From positions 1 to 26,385 of the forward strand of contig CAJWBY010000048.1 in the NCBI GenBank assembly GCA_913020705.1: a DNA stretch of 26,385 bases, read 5' to 3'. Source of the stretch: an uncultured Colwellia sp. GTDB lineage: Bacteria > Pseudomonadota > Gammaproteobacteria > Enterobacterales > Alteromonadaceae. How positions within the stretch are numbered: position 1 is the stretch's first letter; every line of letters begins with the position of its first letter. The position numbers were made by a program, and so were the translations under genes. The notes beneath the pieces were generated by a model, which searched no databases, had not been told where the DNA came from, and saw only the letters and a list, made by a program, of their open reading frames with translations. Shown here piece by piece: positions 1 to 8,571 of this stretch.

Positions 1-1207
1 TATGAATTTGTGATAATTCCTCCATAACAGGCAGCTCAGCAAGCTTGGCATTAAGTAAACAACTATCAAAAACAAATTCCTCTAAAGGATCATCTACACG
101 CCAGCGAATAGGCTCGTGCATATGGAAACTTCGCCATTGTGGCATTATCTGTTTTAACTTTTGTTGGAACTTTAATGTAAATCCGCGCCCTGCACCTTCA
201 TATCCATGTACGGTACTAGAAAATACAATTCGAGAATAACGAACCGCTAGCTCAGTTAATAAATTAACGGGGATTGAGGCAGCTTCATCAACCAGTAATA
301 AAGAGACGTCTAACGAGTCACTCTCGTGAATAAGCTGATCGATAGCAATAAAAGTGACTGAACCAAAACGGTGATTAATTGATGTTTTACTATTTTTAAC
401 ATAAGTGAACTCAGCATCAACATCAAAAAATGATCGTGATATTTGAGAATAAAAAACGGATAAAGAACGTATTTGCGGGGCAGTAATAATAATATTTAAG
501 TTCTCATTTCCTTGGGCATTATTATTCTCAAGTAATTGAACACATGCAATTGCTAGCGCTGAAGATTTACCTCTACCACGGTCTGCCGTTAGAACTAACG
601 GACGATTTCTATGCCCTTGGCTTACGTTAATAATTTTTTCAACGGCTGTTTGTTGCTCTTGGGTTTTAGTCTGATATAAATATTCAGCTTCTAATGACGG
701 GCTTATTTTAAAACCACACTCAATTTCGGGGAAAACTTGATGAGTAGTTTGGTCGGAAGTTTTCTGAACTGTCACTAAATTTTTATTATTGATTAATTCC
801 TGATAAAAATATTTCAGTGACATTAAATGAGTTTGTTCAATCGCTTCTTCTAATGGCTTATCAAGCCAGATAAACATTACCCCTCCTGCCACCAATGTGC
901 CAGAAAGCGCAGCAAAGGCATCTAATTTTAGGGTTTCAGCCATTGAACCTTCAACACAAGAAAATAAAATTCTATTATTTTCACTCCCTAACTGCTGCGA
1001 AAAATGTTTAGTATCAATAGTAGAAACTAGCTCGGGGTGAAGACTAAACACTAGCAGATCGTCCGTTGTCTGCTTTTTATGATTTATCTCTAATAATTCC
1101 TTTACCCAACAAGTATCACCAACAAGTAATACTAATTGTCGTTCATCCTTGGTGAATGCTTGAGATTGCAACTGTTCAAGCCATTGGGGAAAATTACGAT
1201 ATGACAT
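1..1207 (-). CDS. tmcA: tRNA(Met) cytidine acetyltransferase TmcA (N-terminal part, cut by left edge)
   Basis: TmcA forms N4-acetylcytidine at the wobble position of elongator tRNA-Met, using acetyl-CoA and ATP/GTP. About 402 residues are visible, against roughly 670 for the E. coli protein. The frame stays open to base 1. The start is the ATG at 1207-1205. Residues ~1-190 match the N-terminal DUF1726-type domain, including a 'FAALSGTL' stretch shared with E. coli. A Walker A motif follows (TADRGRGKS, with K214 and S215). The Walker B/DEAA motif is LLVDEAASIP (D307, E308), then SSTVHGYEGAGRGF, which is characteristic of the RNA helicase-like module. The GNAT acetyltransferase domain and the C-terminal tRNA-binding part lie beyond the edge. 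The gene diverges from the small plus-strand gene at 1421. The identification is firm. Confidence 0.95.
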   Translation of the reverse strand, partial: MSYRNFPQWLEQLQSQAFTKDERQLVLLVGDTCWVKELLEINHKKQTTDDLLVFSLHPELVSTIDTKHFSQQLGSENNRILFSCVEGSMAETLKLDAFAALSGTLVAGGVMFIWLDKPLEEAIEQTHLMSLKYFYQELINNKNLVTVQKTSDQTTHQVFPEIECGFKISPSLEAEYLYQTKTQEQQTAVEKIINVSQGHRNRPLVLTADRGRGKSSALAIACVQLLENNNAQGNENLNIIITAPQIRSLSVFYSQISRSFFDVDAEFTYVKNSKTSINHRFGSVTFIAIDQLIHESDSLDVSLLLVDEAASIPVNLLTELAVRYSRIVFSSTVHGYEGAGRGFTLKFQQKLKQIMPQWRSFHMHEPIRWRVDDPLEEFVFDSCLLNAKLAELPVMEELSQIH

Positions 1208-1420
1208 ATTTGTCGCTAGGTTTCAGTTAAATCAAAGATAAAACAGTTTATCAACGTGCTATTACAATTCAAATATATTTATTTGTTAAATTCTCTATGG
1301 ACTTATTTATTTGAAAATCAAATAGACGATGAAGTAAATTTATTGAAATTTCTTCAGTTGTTGCCTATCTTCAAATTAATCCCTTTAATAAATATAAATA
1401 ACCGTGAGAAAAACACGATA

Positions 1421-1588
1421 ATGTCAGATGAATTTAGCACAAATAACGATTCAGAGAACTACGATAAAGATCTCGCTACCGGAAAGAAAGCTGATAAAAA
1501 TACTAAGGTGCGCCAGCGTATTGATGATTTATTAGAAAAAAAGAGACTGCGTGAAGCTATAGATGATAGTGAAGACTGGGAAATTTGA
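1421..1588 (+). CDS. Small PA3496-like protein, 55 aa
   Basis: A 55-residue, highly charged, soluble-looking protein beginning MSDEFSTNND. Its C-terminal half, VRQRIDDLLEKKRLREAI, resembles the short PA3496 family (putative envelope-integrity proteins), which has an Arg/Lys/Glu-rich amphipathic helix followed by an acidic tail (here DDSEDWEI). The frame extends upstream to 1256, but that extension is hydrophobic, AT-rich and unlike the family. The ATG at 1421 marks where conserved composition begins, with a weak GTGAGAA purine stretch ahead of it. It lies between divergent tmcA and co-directional pdxH. No catalytic motif or membrane segment is visible, and the molecular role is unknown. Confidence 0.65.
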   Translation: MSDEFSTNNDSENYDKDLATGKKADKNTKVRQRIDDLLEKKRLREAIDDSEDWEI

Positions 1589-1702
1589 TCAATTATTAAT
1601 ATCGATTTACCCCGTTAAGCACATAATTTCTTAGAATCTGTTAAATTTTCCATGCTATTATCTCATGCACATACTTCTTTTATCACATTTTATTCTATTG
1701 CC

Positions 1703-2386
1703 ATGACGCTATTCGAAAAATTACGTTGTTTATTTACATTTGGTCAAGGTGTTGCCTTGCCACTTCCTGAAATTTCTTCACAAACGGATCCTATCCAATT
1801 ATTTGATCAATGGTTCAATGACGCAAATAAATCCGGTATTTTATTGCCTGAAGCTATGTCGGTAAGTAGTTGTGACAAAAGTGGTCAACCTAGCTCTCGT
1901 ATGGTGTTATTAAAAGAGTTTGACGAGAAAGGTTTCGTTTTTTATACCAATTACGGAAGTCGAAAAAGCCAAGATTTAACTGAAAATAATAAAATCGCAT
2001 TGTTATTTCATTGGGGAGTGCTTCAACGCCAAGTTCGTATTGAAGGTGTGGTAGAAAAAGTGACGCATGAACAATCTGAAAAGTACTTTCATAGCAGAGA
2101 TCGTGGTAGCCAAATTGGCGCATGGGCGTCAAAACAAAGTTCACAGCTTGCCAGTAAAGAAGAATTACAAAAACAAGAAGCTTATTACACTGAAAAATTT
2201 GCGGGGCTAGAAATACCCTTACCCGAATTTTGGGGGGGCTGGAGAATAAAGCCACACTACATTGAGTTTTGGCAAGGTCGTGCTAACCGCTTACATGACC
2301 GCATTTGTTTTGAGTTAGAGGAACAAAATGGTGAGTCACAAAAAGATTCAAAAAATTTATGGCGTCACTTTAAATTAAACCCTTAA
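1703..2386 (+). CDS. pdxH: Pyridoxamine/pyridoxine 5'-phosphate oxidase PdxH
   Basis: FMN-dependent cytosolic oxidase that converts pyridoxine or pyridoxamine 5'-phosphate to pyridoxal 5'-phosphate, the last step of vitamin B6 synthesis and salvage. It is 227 residues from the chosen start (E. coli 218). Family motifs in order: SRMVLLKEFDEKGFVFYTN (FMN binding), GSRKSQDLTENN, KYFHSRDRGSQIGAW (substrate phosphate contacts), FWGGWRIKPHYIEFWQG, and NRLHDR, which carries the conserved active-site Arg and His. An earlier in-frame ATG at 1652 adds 17 residues with no family similarity. The ATG at 1703 starts just ahead of the conserved LRxxF/Y segment. Neither start has a good Shine-Dalgarno site, so 1652 remains possible. 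The N-terminal Tyr that closes over the E. coli active site appears to be Phe here. Confidence 0.93.
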   Translation: MTLFEKLRCLFTFGQGVALPLPEISSQTDPIQLFDQWFNDANKSGILLPEAMSVSSCDKSGQPSSRMVLLKEFDEKGFVFYTNYGSRKSQDLTENNKIALLFHWGVLQRQVRIEGVVEKVTHEQSEKYFHSRDRGSQIGAWASKQSSQLASKEELQKQEAYYTEKFAGLEIPLPEFWGGWRIKPHYIEFWQGRANRLHDRICFELEEQNGESQKDSKNLWRHFKLNP

Positions 2387-2471
2387 AGAGTTATAGCTCA
2401 AGTCACAAACGCACTAAAATATAAATTTTTAACCTTGTCTATTTACTGCTATGGTTATCCCTTAAAATTAT

Positions 2472-2486
2472 AGGGGACATATATTG
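2472..2486 (+). promoter_or_regulatory. Ribosome-binding site deciding a TTG start
   Basis: AGGGG at 2472-2476 lies 7 bases ahead of TTG at 2484-2486. This supports TTG as the start codon of the solute-binding protein, because the hydrophobic signal peptide begins immediately after it and no better-placed ATG or GTG precedes the hydrophobic segment. Confidence 0.7.
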
Positions 2487-3284
2487 AAAATCATTTTAGT
2501 GCTAAATAAAATTATCATTATTTTTATTTTGTTCTCATCCTTTAGCTTCAAACTATTAGCAAACCATACTGATATAACCGTGGGTCTGGAACCATTCCCG
2601 CCTTTAGTCAATGAAGATGGCAGTGGTTTCGTCATTGATATGCTTAATGCACTGCAAAAAAATGCTTCGTTGAATTTTAACTATCAGATAATGACGTATG
2701 CTCGCGCTAAAAAAGAATTAGAAAATCATCGTATCGATATGGTTGGCCTGACGCCTAAAGACAGTGAAACACAAGCATTTTATCAATATGCTCAAGAGCT
2801 AAATTGGCACTTCAACACTACTGTAGATCTCTATTCAACGTCTTCTACTAACTTTGACCTCGATAAGTTACCTAACAATAGTATCGGTACATTAATTGGT
2901 AATGCTGATTTTTTTGCCGAGTTAGCAGGAGTTCCAAGAGAAAAATTTATTGAAGTAAGCAGTTTATCAAGGTTAGTGATGATGATGGCACGCGGTAGAA
3001 TTAAAGTGATTCTTTTTGAACGTGTTGCCATGATGTCTACAATCAAGCAGTTACAAAATGATCTTAATTCTAAAGTGCCAACTGAATTTAATTCACCTGA
3101 AAGCCCGCAAAAAATTTATTATCAAAAATTTAAAATTATTGCAGCAAGTTTAGCCGTTGCAAAAAATGAAACTGGTTATGCACTAAAAAAACAGTTGGAT
3201 AAACTATTAGCTGAGAATACCCTTCAATATTTTCAAGAAATAACCCCTTACGCAAAACTCCCTGATACGGGTGTTATTGAATAA
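2484..3284 (+). CDS. Periplasmic substrate-binding protein of family 3 (orphan)
   Basis: A 266-residue exported protein. A basic N-terminus and a strongly hydrophobic segment (residues ~5-24) end near LLANH, a probable signal peptidase I site. The mature part opens with ITVGLEPFPPLVNEDGSG, the usual first strand of SBP_bac_3 amino-acid-binding proteins. Later come the RAKKELENHRIDMVGL and NSIGTLIGN segments of the two-lobed fold. No ABC permease or ATPase gene lies next to it, so it may serve a transporter encoded elsewhere or bind a ligand for sensing. Ligand unknown. The start is TTG with a good upstream AGGGG. A minus-strand terminator of the converging oad operon follows. Confidence 0.8.
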   Translation: MKIILVLNKIIIIFILFSSFSFKLLANHTDITVGLEPFPPLVNEDGSGFVIDMLNALQKNASLNFNYQIMTYARAKKELENHRIDMVGLTPKDSETQAFYQYAQELNWHFNTTVDLYSTSSTNFDLDKLPNNSIGTLIGNADFFAELAGVPREKFIEVSSLSRLVMMMARGRIKVILFERVAMMSTIKQLQNDLNSKVPTEFNSPESPQKIYYQKFKIIAASLAVAKNETGYALKKQLDKLLAENTLQYFQEITPYAKLPDTGVIE

Positions 3285-3323
3285 TCGACTGAAAGTACAA
3301 AGTCCGTATTTAAAATCTGATAT

Positions 3324-3348
3324 AAAAACGGGAAGCAAAGCTTCCCGT
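3324..3348 (-). terminator. Rho-independent terminator of oadGAB
   Basis: A 9-bp perfect stem, ACGGGAAGC / GCTTCCCGT, with an AAA loop on the plus strand (3328-3348). It is preceded on the plus strand by A-rich 3324-3328, which becomes a T-run after the hairpin in minus-strand transcripts. It sits just downstream of the oadB stop codon. The plus-strand side lacks a T-run, so the minus orientation is favoured. Confidence 0.8.
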
Positions 3349-3380
3349 AAATCGTGACTAACCTAGAGTATTTTCTAAAT

Positions 3381-4511
3381 CTATCCCACTAAAGCGAGTA
3401 AAATACCTGCCGCAACTGCTGAACCAAGCACACCAGCCACATTTGGCCCCATAGCATGCATCAACAGGAAGTTGTGAGGATTAGCTTCTAAACCTACTTT
3501 GTTAGCAACACGAGCCGCCATAGGAACTGCTGACACACCTGCTGCACCAATCAATGGATTAATAGGCGTTGATGAAAGTTTATTCATTAATTTAGCCATT
3601 AATACGCCAGAAGCGGTACCAATTGAGAATGCCACTGCACCTAAACCTAAAATACCTAACGTTTCTACGTTTAAGAAGGCTTCAGCACTTAATTTAGAGC
3701 CAACACCTAAACCTAAAAATATTGTCGTGATATTAATCAGCTCGTTCTGAGCAGTTGAACTTAAACGGTCAACCACACCACATTCACGCATCAGATTACC
3801 TAAACAAAACATCCCGACTAAAGGTGTTGCTGATGGCAAGAAGAATATAGCCATCAATAATACACCCAACGGGAATACTATTTTTTCAATTTTGGTTACT
3901 GGGCGTAATTGCGCCATTTCAATTTTACGTTCATCTTCAGTCGTTAATGCTCTCATTATTGGCGGCTGAATAATTGGCACCAAAGCCATGTACGAATATG
4001 CTGCAACAGCAATAGCACCTAGTAATTCAGGAGCTAACTTTGATGCTAAGAATATTGCCGTAGGACCATCGGCACCACCAATAATAGCAATAGCAGAAGC
4101 ATCTTTAAGGGTAAATTCAATACCGGGTACATAGTTTAATGCAATAGCACCAAATAGGGTTGCAAAAATACCAAACTGAGCGGCAGCACCCAATAACAAG
4201 GTTTTAGGGTTAGCGATTAAAGCGCCAAAGTCGGTCATTGCACCAACGCCCATAAAGATAATTAACGGGAATATCCCCGTATCAATACCCGCATAATAAA
4301 TAAAGTGTAATAATCCACCAACTTCTGAAAACCCAGCTAACGGAATATTAGTTAATATAGAACCAAATCCCATAGGAAGTAGTAACAATGGTTCAAATTT
4401 TCGTGCAATCGCAAGGTAAAGTAGTAGGCAACCAACGATCATCATGATCACCTGACCAGACTCAAAATTAGCTAAGCCCGTAGACAACCAAAGTTTTTGT
4501 AATGATTCCAT
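3381..4511 (-). CDS. oadB: Na+-translocating oxaloacetate decarboxylase, beta subunit OadB
   Basis: Integral membrane subunit that decarboxylates carboxybiotin and couples this to Na+ export. It is 376 residues with about ten hydrophobic segments, typical of the shorter beta subunits. The key motif [19 protein letters not shown] is present and contains the essential Asp of the sodium site. A second conserved half carries [18 protein letters not shown] and [12 protein letters not shown]. It is last in the oadG-oadA-oadB operon: 6 bases separate the oadA stop from this ATG, and an AGGA lies about 10 bases upstream. A strong hairpin terminator follows the gene. Confidence 0.97.
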   Translation of the reverse strand: MESLQKLWLSTGLANFESGQVIMMIVGCLLLYLAIARKFEPLLLLPMGFGSILTNIPLAGFSEVGGLLHFIYYAGIDTGIFPLIIFMGVGAMTDFGALIANPKTLLLGAAAQFGIFATLFGAIALNYVPGIEFTLKDASAIAIIGGADGPTAIFLASKLAPELLGAIAVAAYSYMALVPIIQPPIMRALTTEDERKIEMAQLRPVTKIEKIVFPLGVLLMAIFFLPSATPLVGMFCLGNLMRECGVVDRLSSTAQNELINITTIFLGLGVGSKLSAEAFLNVETLGILGLGAVAFSIGTASGVLMAKLMNKLSSTPINPLIGAAGVSAVPMAARVANKVGLEANPHNFLLMHAMGPNVAGVLGSAVAAGILLALVG

Positions 4512-4517
4512 TTTTAT

Positions 4518-6299
4518 CTATCCTAAGCTCAATAAAGCTTGGCCAACGGTAACCGAATCGCCTTCTTTAATATGTAATGAAGTAATTGTTCCAGCATTAA
4601 CAGCACGAATTTCAGTTTCCATTTTCATCGCTTCCATAATGATAACAACTTCACCTGCTTCAACTTCATCACCTTCATTGACCAATACTTTAAAGATGTT
4701 GCCTGCAAGCGGCGCATTTAATGCTTCAGAAGCTGAAACTGACGCTGACTGTTTCATGGCTTCATCACCTGCGGGGAGGGTTATTTGACTAATATCGCCG
4801 CCAGGTGCAACAACAACATCAAAGAGTTTACCATCAACACTTACCGCATAACTTTCCGGTGCTGTTGAACTTTGTGCTGGAGTTGATGCTGCTGAGGTAG
4901 GTACTTCTTCAACACTTGGAATAGGTTCAAAAGCATCAGGGTTATTTCTATTTTCTAAAAATTTCAAGCCGATTTGTGGAAAGAGTGCGTAGGTTAATAC
5001 GTCATCAATCACTTCATCTGCTAAGTTAATATCTTTTTCTTTAGCAAGTGTTTTAAGTTCTGCGGTTAGGTTATCAACTTCAGGGTTAATTAAATCAGCA
5101 GGACGACAGGTAATCGCTTCACCTCCATCTAGAACACGCGCTTGTAGTTCAGCATTGACTTTATCAGCCGTTGCGCCATATTCGCCTTTAAGAACACCTG
5201 CAGTTTCTTTAGTGATAGATTTATAACGTTCACCGGTTAAAACATTTAATACCGCTTGAGTCCCAACGATTTGTGAAGTTGGTGTTACCAAAGGTATGTA
5301 ACCTAAATCTTTTCTTACTTTAGGAATTTCAGTCAATACTTCATCTAACTTGTCAGCAGCACCTTGTTCTTTCAACTGCATTTCCATATTTGTTAACATG
5401 CCACCAGGCACTTGTGCTAATAGAATACGTGCATCAATACCTTTTAAACTGCCTTCAAACTTGGCATATTTTTTACGAACATCTCGGAAATATGTGGCAA
5501 CTTCTGCAAGCTTAACCATGTCTAAACCCGTATCACGTTCAGTACCCTCGACAATCGCAACAACAGTTTCTGTTGGTGAATGACCGTAAGTCATACTCAT
5601 TGACGAAATAGCCGTATCAACAACATCAATATCAGCATCAATAGCTTTCATTTGTGTAGCAAGGCTTAAACCTGTAGTTGCATGACAATGCAAAGCAATG
5701 GGTAATGAAACTGTCTCTTTTAGACGACCTATCAACTCAGCGGCATCATAAGGTTTTAGTAAGCCTGACATATCTTTAATACATAATGAGTGAGCGCCCA
5801 TGTCCTCTAATTGCTTGGCCATGGTTAACCAACCTTCTAGCGTATGTACAGGGCTTTCGGTGTAACTTAGCGTTCCTTGCGCATGAGCACCAACTTTTAC
5901 TGCCGATTTAATCGCTGTTTGTAAATTACGTACATCATTCATTGCATCGAAAATACGGAACACATCAATGCCGTTAACATGAGCACGCTCTACAAATTTT
6001 TCGACCACGTCATCTGCGTAATGACGGTAACCCAAAATATTCTGACCGCGAAATAACATCTGTTGCTTAGTGTTTGGCATCGCTTTCTTTAGTGCGCGCA
6101 AACGTTCCCAAGGATCTTCACCTAAATAACGAATACAAGAATCAAAAGTAGCACCACCCCAAGATTCAATTGACCAAAAGCCAATTTCATCAAGTTTAGG
6201 TGCAATGGGTAACATGTCCTCAAGACGTAAACGAGTGGCGAGTAGTGATTGATGGCCATCTCTTAAGACAACTTCAGTAATACCTAGTGGCTTTGTCAT
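4518..6299 (-). CDS. oadA: Oxaloacetate decarboxylase, alpha subunit OadA (biotin-containing)
   Basis: Cytoplasmic carboxyltransferase subunit of 593 residues that moves CO2 from oxaloacetate to biotin, giving pyruvate. The N-terminal TIM-barrel domain starts with [16 protein letters not shown] (metal-binding Asp) and contains LCIKDMSG (the Lys expected to be carboxylated) and [11 protein letters not shown] (metal-binding His pair). A middle PYC/OADA association domain follows. Then comes an Ala/Pro/Ser/Thr-rich linker (around [17 protein letters not shown]) and a C-terminal biotinyl domain with EAMKMET, whose Lys559 is the biotinylation site 34 residues from the end. It lies in an operon with oadG (upstream) and oadB. 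AGGA precedes the ATG. Confidence 0.97.
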   Translation of the reverse strand: MTKPLGITEVVLRDGHQSLLATRLRLEDMLPIAPKLDEIGFWSIESWGGATFDSCIRYLGEDPWERLRALKKAMPNTKQQMLFRGQNILGYRHYADDVVEKFVERAHVNGIDVFRIFDAMNDVRNLQTAIKSAVKVGAHAQGTLSYTESPVHTLEGWLTMAKQLEDMGAHSLCIKDMSGLLKPYDAAELIGRLKETVSLPIALHCHATTGLSLATQMKAIDADIDVVDTAISSMSMTYGHSPTETVVAIVEGTERDTGLDMVKLAEVATYFRDVRKKYAKFEGSLKGIDARILLAQVPGGMLTNMEMQLKEQGAADKLDEVLTEIPKVRKDLGYIPLVTPTSQIVGTQAVLNVLTGERYKSITKETAGVLKGEYGATADKVNAELQARVLDGGEAITCRPADLINPEVDNLTAELKTLAKEKDINLADEVIDDVLTYALFPQIGLKFLENRNNPDAFEPIPSVEEVPTSAASTPAQSSTAPESYAVSVDGKLFDVVVAPGGDISQITLPAGDEAMKQSASVSASEALNAPLAGNIFKVLVNEGDEVEAGEVVIIMEAMKMETEIRAVNAGTITSLHIKEGDSVTVGQALLSLG

Positions 6300-6308
6300 G
6301 AGTTTTTC

Positions 6309-6599
6309 CTATTTAGTTTTATGAGTGCTTGAGTTTTGATTATGTTGTTTACGATATTGCGTTACAGCAGAAGTAATTGCCGCCACCACTTTCGGTGAAA
6401 TACCATCAACATTTTGTTTTGTTTTTTGATTTGATCGTGCTGATTTTGTTTGAATAATTGCATCTGGAAATTTAATCGCTAATTGTTTTAAAACGACATT
6501 AATAAATACAATCATTAAGCTTAAAAAGGTAAAAACGAATACCATGCCAGCAAACATTAAAGTGCCCGCTTCTACAAATAAATGGTTTAAGTGTTCCAT
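6309..6599 (-). CDS. oadG: Oxaloacetate decarboxylase, gamma subunit OadG
   Basis: Small membrane-anchored subunit that holds the alpha and beta subunits together. It is 96 residues from the chosen start, with one hydrophobic segment (roughly residues 8-38, within LFVEAGTLMFAGMVFVFTF) followed by a basic, Gln/Asn/Ser-rich cytoplasmic tail ending in KQHNQNSSTHKTK. An upstream in-frame ATG at 6611 would add MRLL. The ATG at 6599 is preferred because a GAGA purine stretch lies about 6 bases ahead, whereas the upstream ATG has only T-rich sequence. Assignment rests on operon position as much as on sequence, since gamma subunits are poorly conserved. It is the first gene of oadGAB. Confidence 0.9.
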   Translation of the reverse strand: MEHLNHLFVEAGTLMFAGMVFVFTFLSLMIVFINVVLKQLAIKFPDAIIQTKSARSNQKTKQNVDGISPKVVAAITSAVTQYRKQHNQNSSTHKTK

Positions 6600-6763
6600 T
6601 AACAATCTCATTCAATCAAAAAAGTATAATTAGAATAATCACTCCAATGCCTAAAAAGCAAACTAAATTTTGCTGTTTCATAAAAATAATTTAGTGTCAA
6701 TATCGATTAGAGTAAATATTCAGTATTTTTGCATCTATATCAACATAAAACTGTATACTTACT

Positions 6764-6779
6764 ATATTGTATACAATAT
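6764..6779. promoter_or_regulatory. Perfect 16-bp palindrome, GntR-type operator candidate
   Basis: ATATTGTATACAATAT is perfectly self-complementary. Its core TTGTATACAA fits the general TnGTnnACnA pattern bound by FadR/FCD-type GntR regulators. A second GTATAC core sits at 6753-6758, with its centre 16 bases from the first, and a TTATAC follows at 6782-6787. The repeated cores favour a regulatory array over a chance palindrome. No GntR gene is present in the window, so the regulator is unknown. Confidence 0.5.
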
Positions 6780-6820
6780 GTTTATACGTTAATGCTGAGC
6801 TGGAGAGTTAAAATCACAGA

Positions 6821-6878
6821 TATTATACAATATACACATAATGTGGACTTATTAGTATTATGTGAATAATTGTATAAT
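6821..6878. repeat. Imperfect inverted repeat upstream of oadG
   Basis: The left arm, 6821-6842, contains ATTATACAAT (6822-6831) and CACATAAT (6835-6842). The right arm, 6857-6878, contains ATTATGTG (6857-6864) and ATTGTATAAT (6868-6877). Each pair is exactly reverse-complementary, with a one-base difference in the sequence between them and a 14-base loop. It could be a paired operator or a hairpin in RNA. No T-run typical of a terminator follows on either strand. Confidence 0.5.
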
Positions 6879-6960
6879 GGGTGAATATTAAATAGATTTA
6901 TCGTCAAATTCACCTTCTTAGTTTAGCTGTTTTCTTATCAATTAACAGAAATAAAAACGG

Positions 6961-8568
6961 TTAATTTTCCTGCAGTTTTTTGACTAAATTTGTCGCTTGT
7001 TTGCAAACTAAAGCATAAATAGAAAGTTGTGGATTAGTGCCAATAGACGTTGGAAAAACCGAGCCGTCAAATACCCACAAATTGTCTAGATAATGATATT
7101 TACAATTGCTGTCAACTAAACAAAATTCTTTATTTTCTCCCATAGGTAGTCCTCCCATTACATGAGCACTTCCTACTAGGTTATTACTGACTTTATGTTC
7201 AAGCTTATGAAAACCTTCTTTGAAAGATTCATAGCTGTCAAACCATTCTCCATGCTGATGTGCTGGACGTACTCTTTTTGCACCCGCAGCAAATTGAATT
7301 TCAGCCATTGAAAGGTATGCGCGCTTTATTCCGTCAAACAAATAATCATTCATTGGATAATCGACAATTGGGCTGCCATTATCTGAAAGGGTGACGCTTG
7401 CACCTATGCTGTCATCATCAAAACCATCACGCAAGAGTGCTAACATTGCATGAGTATTATTTAGCTTAGACATTTCATCCACATGACTACTGCCATGTCC
7501 CATTAACATAATTGATGAAATAGCCGGGTGCAGTGGAGGAACTTCTAACTTGTAACCTAATGGGCCTGTAGTACCGTTTTTCCATTGAAAATGGTCGCTA
7601 TAAATAGACTGTGGCGCACCATAAAATGGCGATATTTCTTTATCAAATTGTGCAAAAGAAAAAACGGTTGGGTGTAAAAAAGTTCGCTTGCCAATGCGTT
7701 TATTTGGATCAGGAGCGTTAGAACGTAACATTAATGCGGGACCATTAATGGCTCCAGCCGCTAAAATAACATACGGTGCTTTCGCGATAATTTTTTTAGA
7801 TGTTTTATGTTTTTTGTCATCAAGAGCAATACATTCAACGCCCGTAATTTTGTTGTTCTTGATAAGTAGGCGCTCTACACGTGCTTGGTATAACAAAGTT
7901 GCACCATGTTCAAGTGCATCAGGGATTGTTGTGACTAACATTGACTGCTTAGCGTTAGTTGGACATCCCATTCCACAATAACCTAAATTCCAGCACCCCT
8001 TTACATTACGTGGAATTGCTTTCCATGGAATATTAAGTTTTTCGCAACCTTCCTTTAACACTGAATTATTTTCATTAACACCGTGCCATGGCATTATATT
8101 TAAACGTTTTTCCATTTGTTCAAACCAAGGAACCATATCGCTATGGTTACAGCCTTTAACTTGAAAAGTTTTTTGCCAATAATCAAGCGTTGGTGAAGGC
8201 GTTCTGAAACTAGATGTCCAATTGACGACAGTAGTTCCTCCTACGCAACGGCCCTGTAGAATACCAATACCGCCATCTTTAGTGCCTCTACCTGCATTCT
8301 CTTGATATAAATCAGCATAGGCCTTTTGTTCATCCATTTTGAAATCACGTGTCGTCTTTAGGGGACCCTCTTCAATCATTAATACTTTTAGCCCAGCTTG
8401 CGCTAATATTTCTGCGCTGGTGCCCCCGCCAGCACCAGTGCCTATAATAATAATATCAGCACTAATATCATCAGTTTCTAACTGATTTGCATTAATAGTT
8501 TGCTTCACGATAGATTTTTTAGCTGAGTACGGATCGCTAATACCACGAATTTCGGGGACTATTTTCAC
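6961..8568 (-). CDS. GMC-family FAD-dependent dehydrogenase, large subunit
   Basis: A 535-residue flavoprotein of the glucose-methanol-choline family, probably oxidising a sugar, polyol or alcohol. The FAD-binding GTGAGGG is at residues 43-49 with acidic E66, followed by QGRCVGGTTVVNW (~105-117). A Cys cluster C192-x5-C198-x3-C202 precedes AKQS. The active-site region is SAHVMGGLPMG, and the C-terminal GTNPQLSIYAL is where the second conserved catalytic residue sits. There is no signal peptide. The start is GTG at 8568, 3 bases after the stop of the Tat small subunit, with AGGA 7 bases ahead. The adjacent small subunit suggests export of the folded complex. Substrate unknown. Confidence 0.88.
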   Translation of the reverse strand: MKIVPEIRGISDPYSAKKSIVKQTINANQLETDDISADIIIIGTGAGGGTSAEILAQAGLKVLMIEEGPLKTTRDFKMDEQKAYADLYQENAGRGTKDGGIGILQGRCVGGTTVVNWTSSFRTPSPTLDYWQKTFQVKGCNHSDMVPWFEQMEKRLNIMPWHGVNENNSVLKEGCEKLNIPWKAIPRNVKGCWNLGYCGMGCPTNAKQSMLVTTIPDALEHGATLLYQARVERLLIKNNKITGVECIALDDKKHKTSKKIIAKAPYVILAAGAINGPALMLRSNAPDPNKRIGKRTFLHPTVFSFAQFDKEISPFYGAPQSIYSDHFQWKNGTTGPLGYKLEVPPLHPAISSIMLMGHGSSHVDEMSKLNNTHAMLALLRDGFDDDSIGASVTLSDNGSPIVDYPMNDYLFDGIKRAYLSMAEIQFAAGAKRVRPAHQHGEWFDSYESFKEGFHKLEHKVSNNLVGSAHVMGGLPMGENKEFCLVDSNCKYHYLDNLWVFDGSVFPTSIGTNPQLSIYALVCKQATNLVKKLQEN

Positions 8569-8571
8569 GTT

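Larger units (their letters stand above)
6612..6960. promoter_or_regulatory. AT-rich intergenic region upstream of oadGAB
   Basis: No open frame of note on either strand. The region lies between the stop of the GMC dehydrogenase gene and the start of oadG, so it should contain the oad promoter. A TATACT (minus strand, plus 6623-6628) could be a -10 box, but no convincing -35 was found at the right distance. Several ATAC/GTAT elements cluster between 6752 and 6878, including a perfect 16-bp palindrome and a long imperfect inverted repeat, listed separately. I see no clear terminator for the GMC gene. Confidence 0.5.

Noticed and set aside
45..239. Plus-strand open frame of 64 codons at the left edge
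   Set aside because: It lies antisense to tmcA, whose frame has clear Walker motifs; the plus-strand product is low in family-like features.
1256..1420. N-terminal extension of the PA3496-like gene
   Set aside because: Hydrophobic, AT-rich and without family similarity; the ATG at 1421 is where the charged, conserved-looking protein begins.
6821..6878. Miniature transposable element (MITE) reading of the inverted repeat upstream of oadG
   Set aside because: Only 58 bases, no flanking direct repeat recognised, and half-sites match the nearby palindrome, so operator or hairpin is the simpler reading.
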